From: Azolla caroliniana
Lineage: Eukaryota > Polypodiophyta
DNA: 64,000 bases
Reading direction: 5' to 3'
NCBI GenBank assembly: GCA_043228905.1
Contig: JBHGNT010000015.1
Coordinates: 1,364,001 to 1,428,000 of the forward strand
Of this stretch, positions 54,953 to 64,000 are shown one piece after another. Below the pieces are notes generated by a model. That model was given only the letters and a program-made list of their open reading frames with translations, was not told the origin of the DNA and did not search any database. Numbering within the stretch: the stretch's first letter is position 1; every line of letters starts with the position of its first letter. Position numbers and translations under genes: made by a program.

Positions 54953-55475
54953 GATGCCAATACGCCTCAAGGGGTACACAGACGCCGATTGGGCCGGCTA
55001 CAAAGCCGATAGAAGATCAACCTCCGGATTTGTTTTCTCCCTCGGCAGTAGAGCAATATCCTGGAGTAGTAAGAAGCAGCCTATCGTCGCTCTTTCGAGT
55101 ACGAAGGCGGAATACAGGGGCGCAACCGTAGCTGCGTGTGAAGCCGTATGGCTCAATAGGATTTTGAAGGATCTGGGCGTACCCATCAAGGATCTAACTT
55201 CCCTTTATTGCTACAACATGAGTAGTATCTATCTGGCTCGGAACCCGGTGTTCCACGCGTGGACAAAGCACATCGAAGTGCACTATCACTTCATTCGAGA
55301 GCGCGTTCTAGCTGGCGATGTCGACCTACAACACATTAGCACCAATCTTCAAACGACCGACATCTTCACTAAAGCCTTAGGAGCCGACAAGCTATGGCAA
55401 TTCGTGACCGATCTTGGATTGACGATCCCTGACCTGCCAAGCTTGAGGAGGAGTACTGAAGACGCTACGCAATAA
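54953..55475 (+). pseudogene. Inner Copia RNase H (3' part of pol)
   Basis: Continues the frame cut at 43553: LKGYTDADWAGYKADRRST, WSSKKQPIVALSSTKAEY, KHIEVHYHFIRE and TNLQTTDIFTKAL are the standard Copia RNase H blocks. The catalytic D, E and D positions are present. The frame is open here, but it has no upstream RT in cis because the Ty3 nest separates them by 11.4 kb. Confidence 0.93.
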
Positions 55476-55714
55476 CGCGTGGATTACGCAACCGCGCAAC
55501 GAAGCCGCGAAGAGCCGATCTACCGCACAAAGCCGCGAAGAAAGACGCAAGCTGAAGCACAGACTTCGCAACTACGCACAACGCAAGCTGGAGCACGGAA
55601 TCCGCAACTCCGCATAAATGCGAATCAACGCGAGTCGACGCGGACTCCGGAACGTGAGTCGAAGCGTATTTTGAATACCATCTGAAACCTACCCGACTTG
55701 AGCTTGAGGGGGCG
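55476..55714 (+). other. Inner Copia 3' untranslated region and polypurine tract
   Basis: Repeats of the CGCAAC/CGCGAA type precede GCTTGAGGGGGCG, the plus-strand primer next to the 3' LTR. Confidence 0.7.
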
Positions 55715-56101
55715 TGTTGAGAATCAAGCTCAACTTGGTCTAGTGTGTGAACTCACCTTGAGAGTGAATAGACACTCCAACGGTCAAGAGTCACCACTAT
55801 GTCACCACTTTGTATTCTAGCATTTAGTATGAGTCATAAAATTATATTCTATGACACATAACTTATGAGCTTTCACATTCCCCATGCTCCATGAGTCTTG
55901 TAGTTAATGAAGAGAGAGGGTGACTATATAAAGCACCCTCCTCCCACTTTGTATAATGTTGTGTCTTTCTCCTTTGTTAATATAATCCACCTTGTGTATT
56001 CTCTATGTCTTATTCCTTGTCTCTCTGACTCTCTCTCTCTCATACACACACATAACTCATATCTCTTCTGCTTCACAAGAATCCATATCCGATTCTTGAC
56101 A
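55715..56101 (+). repeat. Inner Copia 3' LTR
   Basis: 387 bp; see the 5' LTR for comparison. Confidence 0.95.
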
Positions 56102-56113
56102 TGTATATATTGT

Positions 56114-56212
<99 letters not shown>

Positions 56213-56252
56213 TATCTCTTCCGCCGCACAAAATCATATTCAATTCTTTACA
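56102..56252 (+). repeat. Right part of the outer Copia 5' LTR with a (CT)n(CA)n tract
   Basis: After the TSD TGTAT the outer LTR resumes. A long (CT)n run (about 56117-56192) and a (CA)n run (56195-56210) precede CTTTACA and the primer site TGGTATCAAAGTGC at 56253. Confidence 0.75.
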
Positions 56253-56392
56253 TGGTATCAAAGTGCTTGGTAGCTTGATCCAAGACCATCGCCTTCACGT
56301 GTGTTGTGTCTAAGACTACGTTCACGAAGAACCGGCCGATAACTGTAGTAGTAACATGCAAGTTTACATCATAGAGAAGAAGAAGATTCAAT

Positions 56393-57836
56393 GTGAATAC
56401 TCAGATGGGAAACACTCTTCCCATCGAGAAACTCAATAGAAACAATTTCGCATCTTGGGAATACAAGATGCACCAATACCTTGCCGGTCAAGGCTATTGG
56501 CGTTACGTCGAAGGAGCACAAGAAACACAATCCAACCCAACACATGACAACTACCCAGCTTGGGACCAAGCGGTGAGTCATGTGTTGTACTGCCTTGCAT
56601 CATGCGTCCATGATCACATGCTTGGTTACAATCGAGAGGCCAAAACGCTTAAGGAGGCATGGGGGGATCTCAAAAGATTTTCGTAGCTAGCAATGGGCCC
56701 GGTTTTGGCTCAACCCGAACCGAACCGTTAAACCGTGGCTTAACGGTTTATTGGTTTAAAGATAAATAAACCGTTTGGTTTGGTTTCAAATGTTATGATC
56801 CGGTTTGGTTTCGGTTCGGTTCGGTTTTGAATTTCATGGTTTATCGGTTTCGGTTTATGTGGTTTAGTTTTAAGGTTTATATGTTAAAAAATATTCTTAA
56901 ATTTTCATCTCTAGGCTCTAACTTTTAACTTTTAATTTTAAACCTCTAGGCTCTAACTTCTTAAATTTTATATTCATTATAAGTATAGTCTCTTTTTGAT
57001 GTATTATTATCAAATTTATGATAAGTATGATGACCAAATTTATAATATGTATGATGACCAAATTTATGATAGGTATGATGACCAAATTTATAAGAAGTGT
57101 GATAACCAAATTTATGATAATCATTTTCTCACACAAATTCATAATATGTATGATAATCAATATCTCTAAAAAATGGTTTGGTTTGGTTTGGTTCTAAATT
57201 TTCCATAAGTAGTTTGGTTTGATTTTTATTATAAATAAATGGTTTGGTTTGGTTTCAAGGCCAAGAAACCAAATCGGGCCCATTGTTATTCGCAGCCAAC
57301 ACGGTCGCATGCAAGCTTTAGCTCCATCAGGAGTTGAGCAATATTCAGCAAAGGGATATGTTGATCACTAGTTATACCTTTGAAGATCATGGAGTTGTGC
57401 GACGCCCTTGGAAAAATCAATGGCCTCATCGACGATGATGAAATGGTGCAAATATGCCTCGACGACTTAGCACCACGATTCGGCATGATCAGATCGGCCA
57501 TCCTTGCAAGGGAGAATCCTCTCTCATTTTTCAACCCTCAGTCGATATTGTTCGTTGAGGAAAATCATGTCCAATCAAGGAGCAATGCACCAGATGGCCA
57601 GATGCTCTACTCCCAGTCGGATGAGGGAAGAGGATTTGGCCAAGGAAACAGAGGTCGATTCGGACGAGGTCGACATAACCCGAGAATACAACTCTCATCA
57701 TTGGCAGAAGGCCAATAACACAAAAAGGGAGTTCGGTAGAAGGGGGAGCCATCCTGCCGGACCAAGTCACCAAAACAGCCCAATCGAATGTGGGTATTGT
57801 GGAAAACTCGGCCACTTTGAAGAAGAGTGTTGAAAG
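56393..57836 (+). pseudogene. Outer Copia gag, split by a hAT element
   Basis: MGNTLPIEKLNRNNFASWEY is clearly homologous to the inner gag. The frame runs to 56686, is interrupted by the 601-bp hAT element, and resumes at about 57290 (CDALGKINGLIDDDEMVQICL, LFVEENHV). It ends in a zinc knuckle CGYCGKLGHFEEEC followed by a stop. Small frameshifts occur near 57370 and 57720. Confidence 0.88.
56688..57288 (+). mobile_element. Complete non-autonomous hAT element (601 bp) in the outer Copia gag
   Basis: Ends TAGCAATGGGCCCGG and, on the other strand, TAACAATGGGCCCGA. Flanks TTCGTAGC (56680-56687) and TTCGCAGC (57289-57296) agree at 7 of 8. Removing it restores collinearity with the inner Copia gag, which confirms the boundaries. 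The subterminal zones hold CCGAACC/GGTTTGG repeats; the middle has an AT-rich ATGATNACCAAATTTAT-type tandem repeat (about 57010-57150). Confidence 0.92.
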
Positions 57837-58805
57837 AAGAAATGAGAGTCGGCTTCGACCAACCGACAACTCACAAACTATGCCACGAATTCCAATTATG
57901 ACGATCATGGCGGAATGTTTGTAATTAGGCATAAAGCACACTCGATATCAGCACAAGGTCCGACTAGCACCTCTTCTTCAGACAATGTATGGTTTGTAGA
58001 CTCTAGAGCGTCCAATCACATGACATCTCACAAAGATTGCTTCCGAGAGTTGGGAAAGCCCGATCAACTGGAGATGACACAAATCACCCAATTCGGCATA
58101 TCGAAAATGTCCCATTCGGGAACAAAGGCAAACAATCCTACCTCAAGAACATCTTATATGTCCCAACCATCATGAAACATTTGGTCTCGGTTGCCTAGAT
58201 AGTAGAACAAGGCATGTAAGTACGGTCCAACAATGAAGGGTGCTTCATTGAAAAAGACGATCGACGAGAAAACCGAATGTTCATCCTCGAGTCAAACGAG
58301 GTAAAGTTGGCCATGTTTACAAAAGGCCTCAAAGTCGACACCGATTTGAAATTGTGGCATAAGAGAATCAACCACATCAATCTCCAAAAGCTCCAAAACA
58401 TGCAATCGAAAGGAGTCATCATCATACTCCCGAATTTTGCAGAAAGCGAAAGCACTGACATATGTGGGTTGTGCCAATTTAGCAAACAACATCGACATCC
58501 ATTACCGACAGAGAGGAATGTGAGCAAAGGAGTCTTGGACGTAATCCACTCCAATGTATGGGGATCGTCACAGGCAGCCACATTTGGTAGATGCCGAGAT
58601 TATGTCATGTTCATCAACGACTTCTCCAGACACACCTAGATCTACCCTATGCGACAGAAGAGAGAAGTGTTCGAACACTTCCAATTTAAAATTTAAGAAC
58701 GAAGTCGAAAAAACCACATGTCAGCATGTTCGATGCCTTCGATCGGACGGAGGCAAGGAGTATTTCTCAGATTAATTCACAACTTATCTCCGAAAGGAAG
58801 GAATT
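57837..58805 (+). pseudogene. Outer Copia protease and integrase remnants
   Basis: Contains VWFVDSRASNHMTSHK (protease motif damaged), LYVPTI, LWHKRINHINLQKL, CGLCQFSKQHRHP and DVIHSNVWGSSQ (the core Asp is replaced by Asn), then CLRSDGGKEYFSD. Many stops and shifts. It is cut at 58805 by another Copia LTR. Confidence 0.85.
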
Positions 58806-59278
58806 TGTTGAGAGACAAGCTCAACATGAGACAAATCGACTGAAGAAGTCGAGATCCGAATCAGTTGAAGACTGATCGAACATGCCCCAATCGACTGAAG
58901 AAGCTGAGAGCTAAATCAAATAAAGTTCGATTTGAGCATGACGAGTCGGATGGAATCCAATAGGCCGTTAGGGACCTATATTTCTATTATAGTAAATAGG
59001 AATATTATAGGCTATTACTGTCATGCTCATTTATGAGCATTCAAGTACTTGTCAGTACTTGAGTCAGCCCACTCATCAGGGCTTGTCTATAAAGTGCACT
59101 CTGAGCACTGTTGTATGTACTAAGTCTTTTAGTAATCGAAATATTGTTGTCTGCTTCACTTGGTCTCTCTCTCTCTCTCTCTCATACTTTCTATGTTTGC
59201 CTAACTGTTGAGTTTATGAATAACCGATTGTGTACTCGGTGTCTTTCGCACACGTTTCCGCACACAAATATTTTTACA
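58806..59278 (+). repeat. LTR of a third Copia element
   Basis: TGTTGAGAGACAAGC ... ATTTTTACA, 473 bp, followed by the primer site TGGTATCAGAAC (59279-59290). It has a CT run at about 59165-59190. The partner LTR is not in the window. Confidence 0.8.
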
Positions 59279-59359
59279 TGGTATCAGAACACGAGGGTTG
59301 AAAATCCCCTGCAGCCAACAGAAAAGCAAGCGATCAAGACAAAGACAAGGGTTCTCGTT

Positions 59360-60527
59360 TTCGGAAAAAGAAAAGACAGGAACATGGACAAAGGAATGGG
59401 AAGCTTGATTGGAGCAACTACGCATATTGGTCATACAAGATGCACCAGTACCTGCTCGGGCATGGTTATTGGAGCTATGTCGAGGGAACCAATGTTGCAA
59501 CACCAGAGTCGACACAGAGAGATTTCCCGGCCTAGGAACATGCAACAAGCAGAGTCTTGTACTGCTTCGCATCCTGTGTGAGCGACCAACTACTAAGCTA
59601 TATCTAGGATGCCAAGATACCGACGGATACTTGGGGAAATCTGAACAAGATTTTTGCTGCGAGCACCACACCTAGAAAGCTTCAACTCAGATAGGAGTTG
59701 AGCAATGTCCGATAGACAGAGATGTCAGTGGATGACTACACCTTCAAGATCAAGGGGATCAGCGACTCCCTCACCTCTGTCAACGTGACTGTCGAGGAGG
59801 AAAAAATGATGCAGGTTTGCCTCGGAGAGTTGGCGTTGAAGTTCGGAGCATTTCGAACGGTGGTTTGCACGAGGGAGAATATACCTTCGTTTTTCAAGCT
59901 ACAATATATGTTGCTCGTAGAAGAAAACCACTCGAGTGCGTCGACGAGTACACACACCAACAACAAGATGTTGTATACGGAGGCGGATTGGCCCCATGGT
60001 TGTGGTGGACAAGGTGGGTCGGCGCGCAATGGATGCGTCCGACAGGAGCAGAACTCGAGGCATAATCGGAATGTCGACAATAGTTCTGGACCCTCCACGA
60101 TTAGGGGGAGTCAAGGCGAAGGAGGTCGGAAGGGCCACAAAGAGAGTGAGTACTGGAAAGAGCGAGCCGATTCAGACAGAGCCGGATTGAGGTGAGGAAA
60201 CGCGGATAGGTGTCAAATATCGCACTATGCCGAAGGCTCAGGGCGAGCCAAGATAGGCCCAACCTTCATAATGAGGCACAAGGCCAACTCGATGGCGGTG
60301 AGCACCTTAAGGTCAAACAAGATGTGGTATGTGGATTCGGGTGCATTGAACCACATGATGAATCACAAGGAGTGGTTCTTGACTCTAGAGAAGCCGGAGC
60401 AGCCAACCGGGGGTCGTCAAAACTGGCGATGACACCCCTCACCCCATCAAACATATCGGGGATTTCCCTCTAAGACATGTCAGCCAAAAGGGAATCATGA
60501 GAAATGTCTTGCATGTGCCAACAAGGT
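59360..60527 (+). pseudogene. Third Copia gag and protease start, decayed
   Basis: In shifting frames it reads YWSYKMHQYLLGHGYWSYVEG, then SDSLTSVNVTVEEEKMMQVCL, SFFKLQYMLLVEENH and, near 60330, WYVDSGALNHMMNHKEWF, the protease motif with its DSG kept. Stops (mostly TAG) interrupt it often. Copia similarity ends near LACANK at about 60527, so the element is truncated. Confidence 0.8.
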
Positions 60528-61317
60528 ATTTTGGGAACATAAGATTCCTTCAGTTTTGAGGGTAGAGTTCAGAGGGGTGGTGTCTCACATAATGCTATTA
60601 GATCAATTATTTTGGTTAAATAGAGTAACAACATGAGATCAACTTGGATAGAAAGTCTCTATTGAAGGATTAAGGTAGGGTTTAATAACCGTAAAGAAAC
60701 AAAAGCAATAAAGCACTATGAAGTAAGAAAGTGAAGAGGTGAAATCAGTTCTTTTAAACTTAGTAAGCCTACCAACCCCTAACCCAAAACGATAGTTTTG
60801 AAGTTTTGAATCAACTTGAAGATGTGTTAAATGAGTACAATAGTTTTTGTACTCTCTTAGATAACAGAGCCAACTCTCATTTCATGGATCAAGAATCTGC
60901 TTTAACAGAGAAAATCTTTTGGAAAAAGTTCCCAAATCTAGCATTTGTAGAACTTAGCTCCACTTGGCTCTCCGGCAAAAGCAAAGAGTTCTTCATGACC
61001 ATAGACCACATGTAAGATATCTACCTTCCCCCCATCAACATCCAACACCTCCGGCCACACCTGCACTTGCCATGACCGACCAATCCCCACCAACCACCCG
61101 ACCCACCATACTCCATACTCCTCGCCTCCCACCCCCTTCTATTCCATGTACCACCCTCAACCACAAACCACACCTAGCGTGGTGCACCGAGGAGTGTGCA
61201 TTCATTTGGTTGGGGGATGTTAAGAATTCGACACTAGTGATGAAGACCACGACACCAATGAAGGAGAATGTGGGAAAAATTTAACACATTAAGGTTTTTC
61301 TTCATTCTCGGGAATTC
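60528..61317. other. Unassigned sequence
   Basis: Open frames at 60806-61015 and 60964-61284 have no recognised domain. The second is Pro/Thr-rich because of CCACC-type low complexity. I see no supported gene. Confidence 0.35.
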
Positions 61318-61503
61318 TCTTCCTATTAGCACATTAAGCCCTCTTCTATCTCCCTGACTCTTATTAGAGCTAACGAAGATTAGGGTTAAGTACTAATAGA
61401 GCCAATCCCTAATCTTCTTCTCTTGTATGGTGCTAAACCTCTTTGTATCAAGAAGAGTGGTAATTGATACAATACTTTAAAGTTTGTGTTTACCTTGTCT
61501 ATC

Positions 61504-61545
<42 letters not shown>

Positions 61546-61889
61546 ACTGTTAATCCTAAGTTAAGTTGGTCAGTAGCTTGTGGGTACTTGAGAACCACTC
61601 ACGCCTAGTTCATCACCAAGACGGAATATGACGGTCTGAACACAAGGCCAATGACATCAACTAGAGGGTAAAAACTCTATAGATCTATAGATACGTTGCA
61701 TGAAGATACGCGGAAGCGACATAATGCCTTTTGTAGCTCTCATTCATTCTTAGCATTTCTCCTTTCTATTAGTGCATTAAGAGCTCCTCCTCTACCTCCT
61801 TAATCTTTCATTTGAGTTAAGAGAGATTAAGTTTAAGAGCTAAGTAAGCCAAACCATAATCTCCTCCTCTTGTATGGTGCTAAACTTCT
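61318..61889 (+). repeat. Pair of diverged direct repeats, possibly LTR remnants
   Basis: About 120 bp at 61318-61441 recurs at 61767-61889, sharing TATTAG..CATTAAG.GCTC, CTAAT or CATAATC and CTCTTGTATGGTGCTAAAC. A CTATATAAGGGAGAG promoter-like stretch follows the second copy. A (GA)n run lies between at about 61510-61541. Confidence 0.6.
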
Positions 61890-63372
61890 ATATAAGGGAG
61901 AGAAACCACAATATCTCTCTCTAGGAACTAAATATATAGATGAAGATATAGGAGAAGAAAGAAATGCACTAGGAGAGGGAAAAGTTTGAACACCCCCAAA
62001 ACCACAAAAAGAGACTGCCCTCAAACCCCAATCATAGGCACCATGTCATATCCAACCGTGTGATGAGTATGATACCAATGCAATCCAACTACCTAATGGT
62101 TGTACCCATGACATCATCATAGAAAGCAGCAATGAAGGAAGCAAGCACAGACACTTGTCTACCTAACAACTTACTCTACAAGCAAAAATGATTGAGCGCA
62201 CCATCTATTGCCAATATTGGCAATCACGTCGTTTTAGAACATTTTCTTTTCTTTTTGGGGTGGTGTTTGTCCATACATTGCAAGTTGTCAATTGGGCATA
62301 CCAAGTGTTAGTTAGCCAACATGTTAGGTTTAATTATTGGAACGGAAAGAAAGAGACGGTTTTGGGTACTAATAAAAGCAATTTCTGATGGACATTAAGT
62401 CCTACTATTAGAATATGGTTAGTGGTTAAGCTCACTTAAGAGCCACATACAAATTTCATGGAGACATGATCCCTCCTCCGTTACCCTTCACTTTTAACAC
62501 CATTTTGTAAATTGATTGGGGACTAGTGTAAGGAGATCTAACTAGAAGACATATTCAAGTGTGATCTTTTGAATCTCAATTTGTTTTGCACTTCTAGTTT
62601 TATTTCAATGTCACCTTTATTATTGAAGATGATCATATTGGTATAAGATGAAAAAACATCATGTTATTGATGGAGCACTTTGACATGAAGATGTTCATAT
62701 TAGTATAAGATGAAAAAAACTCACAATCATGATATGCAACAAACACAGTTTTCTTGCAAAGCCAAGTCATTGAAGGATATATTGTGTACCAGCCACAATT
62801 TAGGTTCAGACAAGGAAACTATCAATTGGGAGTATTAATTATCTTTCAAGGATAGTGCATTTGTCTTTATTAGAACCCATGCCACATATAACTCAAAGAT
62901 GCTTAACCTTTTCCTAGATCTTCATATTAAAGCGTGTGAATAAGTTTTAGATATGAATCAACCCATACCATATGCTAAATTATCAAGCACAATCAATTGC
63001 ATATAAACTATGACATATGTAGAGCATATCTATATTTTGCACCATCATTAAACAACTTGAATAAAATAGTTTCGACATTATTTACAGTCCATGATGGTCC
63101 ATCAATAATTGGTTTAATAGAGCCATCGAGCGCACAGCGCAAGAGAGCATCTCAGCGAGTATTTTACCATGCATCCGTGGAATACAAAGTTGACCCTACC
63201 AGAGCCCCAACTCTGGAAGCTTTACAGTATTTTTTTCTCCAAAAAACCACACTCTTAAACAATATGATCAAAATGTATAATCCATGTGTGCTACCTCACA
63301 TATTTGTGTTTCTAACCGAGATTTGCATGGTTTTGTTCAGTGTTTCCATAGCAAGCATTATTTCCCATTTAG
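61890..63372. other. Gene-free stretch
   Basis: AT-rich DNA with no supported gene. A short internal echo of TAGTATAAGATGAAAAAA occurs near 62640 and 62700. Confidence 0.4.
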
Positions 63373-63901
63373 TTACATTCCATGAAACCCCGAAAAGGCC
63401 CAAGGATAAGGTCCTTCTACAGGTTGTTCACTATACCCCGTCGATGAAGTGGGCCTAGGCCTTGGAAACAAACCCACATTAGCAAACTGTCCTTCGGTTT
63501 GGTAAGCATTTGTTGATGGGTTAGGAACAACCACTCTTTGATTATGGTGGCTGTTTACATGTGGAATCCATGCCCACCATTGACTAGAAGAAGGTTGAGA
63601 TGCATAGATTCTAGCTGCTGTCCATGGATCAACTTGATTCTCAACTGTCACCCCCCATGTCACTCCATCAGGTCCACCTGCTGTTTGGCCAGAACCAACA
63701 ATATTGCTTGCTTCTGATGAAGACCAACTGCCACCATCTGTAGAAGGAACTTGCATACTTCTATGAGAACCTACATTCATTTCATTTTGTCCTGTCCACG
63801 CACTTCCCATGTATCCATTTTGGACTGCATTCATTGGATGAGGATTATGTAAATGTACAGGCACCTGGCCAAACACATGTCCACCATTACTCTGACTTGC
63901 C
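63373..63901 (-). CDS. Last exon of an unrecognised Gln/Ser/Trp-rich protein (partial)
   Basis: On the minus strand the acceptor CTTATAACAG at 63902 opens a frame of about 175 codons ending in TAA at 63373. The protein is rich in Gln, Asn, Ser, Gly and Trp (MGSAWTGQNEMNVGS, PSSSQWWAWIPHVNSHHNQ, GPYPWAFSGFHGM) and has no folded domain I recognise. Such tails are common in RNA-binding and trafficking proteins, but no function is claimed. Upstream exons lie beyond the window, and the polypyrimidine stretch before the acceptor supports splicing. Confidence 0.6.
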
Positions 63902-64000
63902 CTGTTATAAGTCAAAAGAAAAAACAATGTCATTCAACTTTCATGTTCACACTTTTCCTTTCAAACTCTGTAGGAAGCAATGCATGTATATTTTACTTCG

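Larger units (their letters stand above)
39225..56101 (+). mobile_element. Inner Copia (Ty1-type) retrotransposon, full length but interrupted
   Basis: LTRs 39225-39615 and 55715-56101 (TGTTGAGAATC...TTCTTGACA) differ by seven substitutions and one 4-bp indel by my count. TGTAT flanks both ends (39220-39224, 56102-56106). The primer site TGGTATCAGAGC (39616-39627) fits initiator tRNA-Met. A purine tract GCTTGAGGGGGCG precedes the 3' LTR. Gag, integrase, RT and RNase H follow in Copia order, with eight stops and one frameshift. The Ty3 gag-only element at 43554-54948 splits RT from RNase H. Confidence 0.95.

Noticed and set aside
55907-56313. Open frames with long Ser-Leu or Arg-Glu runs
   Set aside because: Translation of the (CT)n microsatellite within the Copia LTR.
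62997-63458. 153-codon open frame on the plus strand
   Set aside because: It overlaps the exon on the opposite strand and shows no domain or coding-like composition.

Overview
This is nuclear DNA of a seed plant, most likely an angiosperm. The evidence is split genes with GT-AG introns, a GH100 alkaline/neutral invertase, a plant trihelix factor, plant-type Copia, Ty3 and hAT elements, and a nuclear insertion of plastid DNA (ndhK, rpoB, rpoC2 and ycf1 pieces). I cannot name the species.

Layout. Bases 27-2103 are a decayed hAT element with recognisable ends. An old LTR lies at 3277-3711. A two-exon trihelix transcription-factor gene lies at 6447-8519 (+). A six-exon alkaline/neutral invertase gene lies at 10908-14682 (+). 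An intronless, GC-rich ALDH family-3 gene lies at 17787-19556 (-). All three reading frames are open once introns are removed. A further last exon of an unrecognised gene lies at 63376-63901 (-).

From 19494 to about 31150 there is a direct segmental duplication. The 5' end of the ALDH gene, a TA-rich satellite and a fossil Ty3 RT segment occur twice (19494-22.5 kb and 27365-30.8 kb). Between the copies sits a chimeric hAT element that carries about 3.1 kb of plastid-derived DNA. A second hAT copy at 36043-38992 lacks the plastid DNA and therefore shows the empty site. The second unit has gained a solo LTR (27901-28667) with a 4-bp target duplication.

From 31238 to about 60530 is a retrotransposon nest. 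An outer Copia element (parts at 38996-39224 and 56102-58805) was entered in its 5' LTR by an inner Copia (39225-56101, TSD TGTAT). The inner Copia was entered in its RT/RNase H region by a gag-only Ty3 element (43554-54948). That element was entered by an autonomous Ty3 element (45259-52186) with gag, protease, RT, RNase H and integrase. A relative of the gag-only element lies at 31238-35751. The gag-only and autonomous Ty3 elements share LTR tips (TGTCG...CGACA), primer-binding site and purine-rich 3' tract, so the autonomous type could plausibly mobilise the others. Every junction of this Ty3 group that I could read has a 4-bp flank with CG in the middle. A third, decayed Copia gag with its LTR lies at 58806-60527.

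The most unusual items are the Ty3 system (a pol whose motifs recall fungal Ty3 elements, gag-only partners with internal repeat arrays, CG-centred target duplications), the plastid insertion with its internal empty-site control, and the duplication that copied the start of the ALDH gene.
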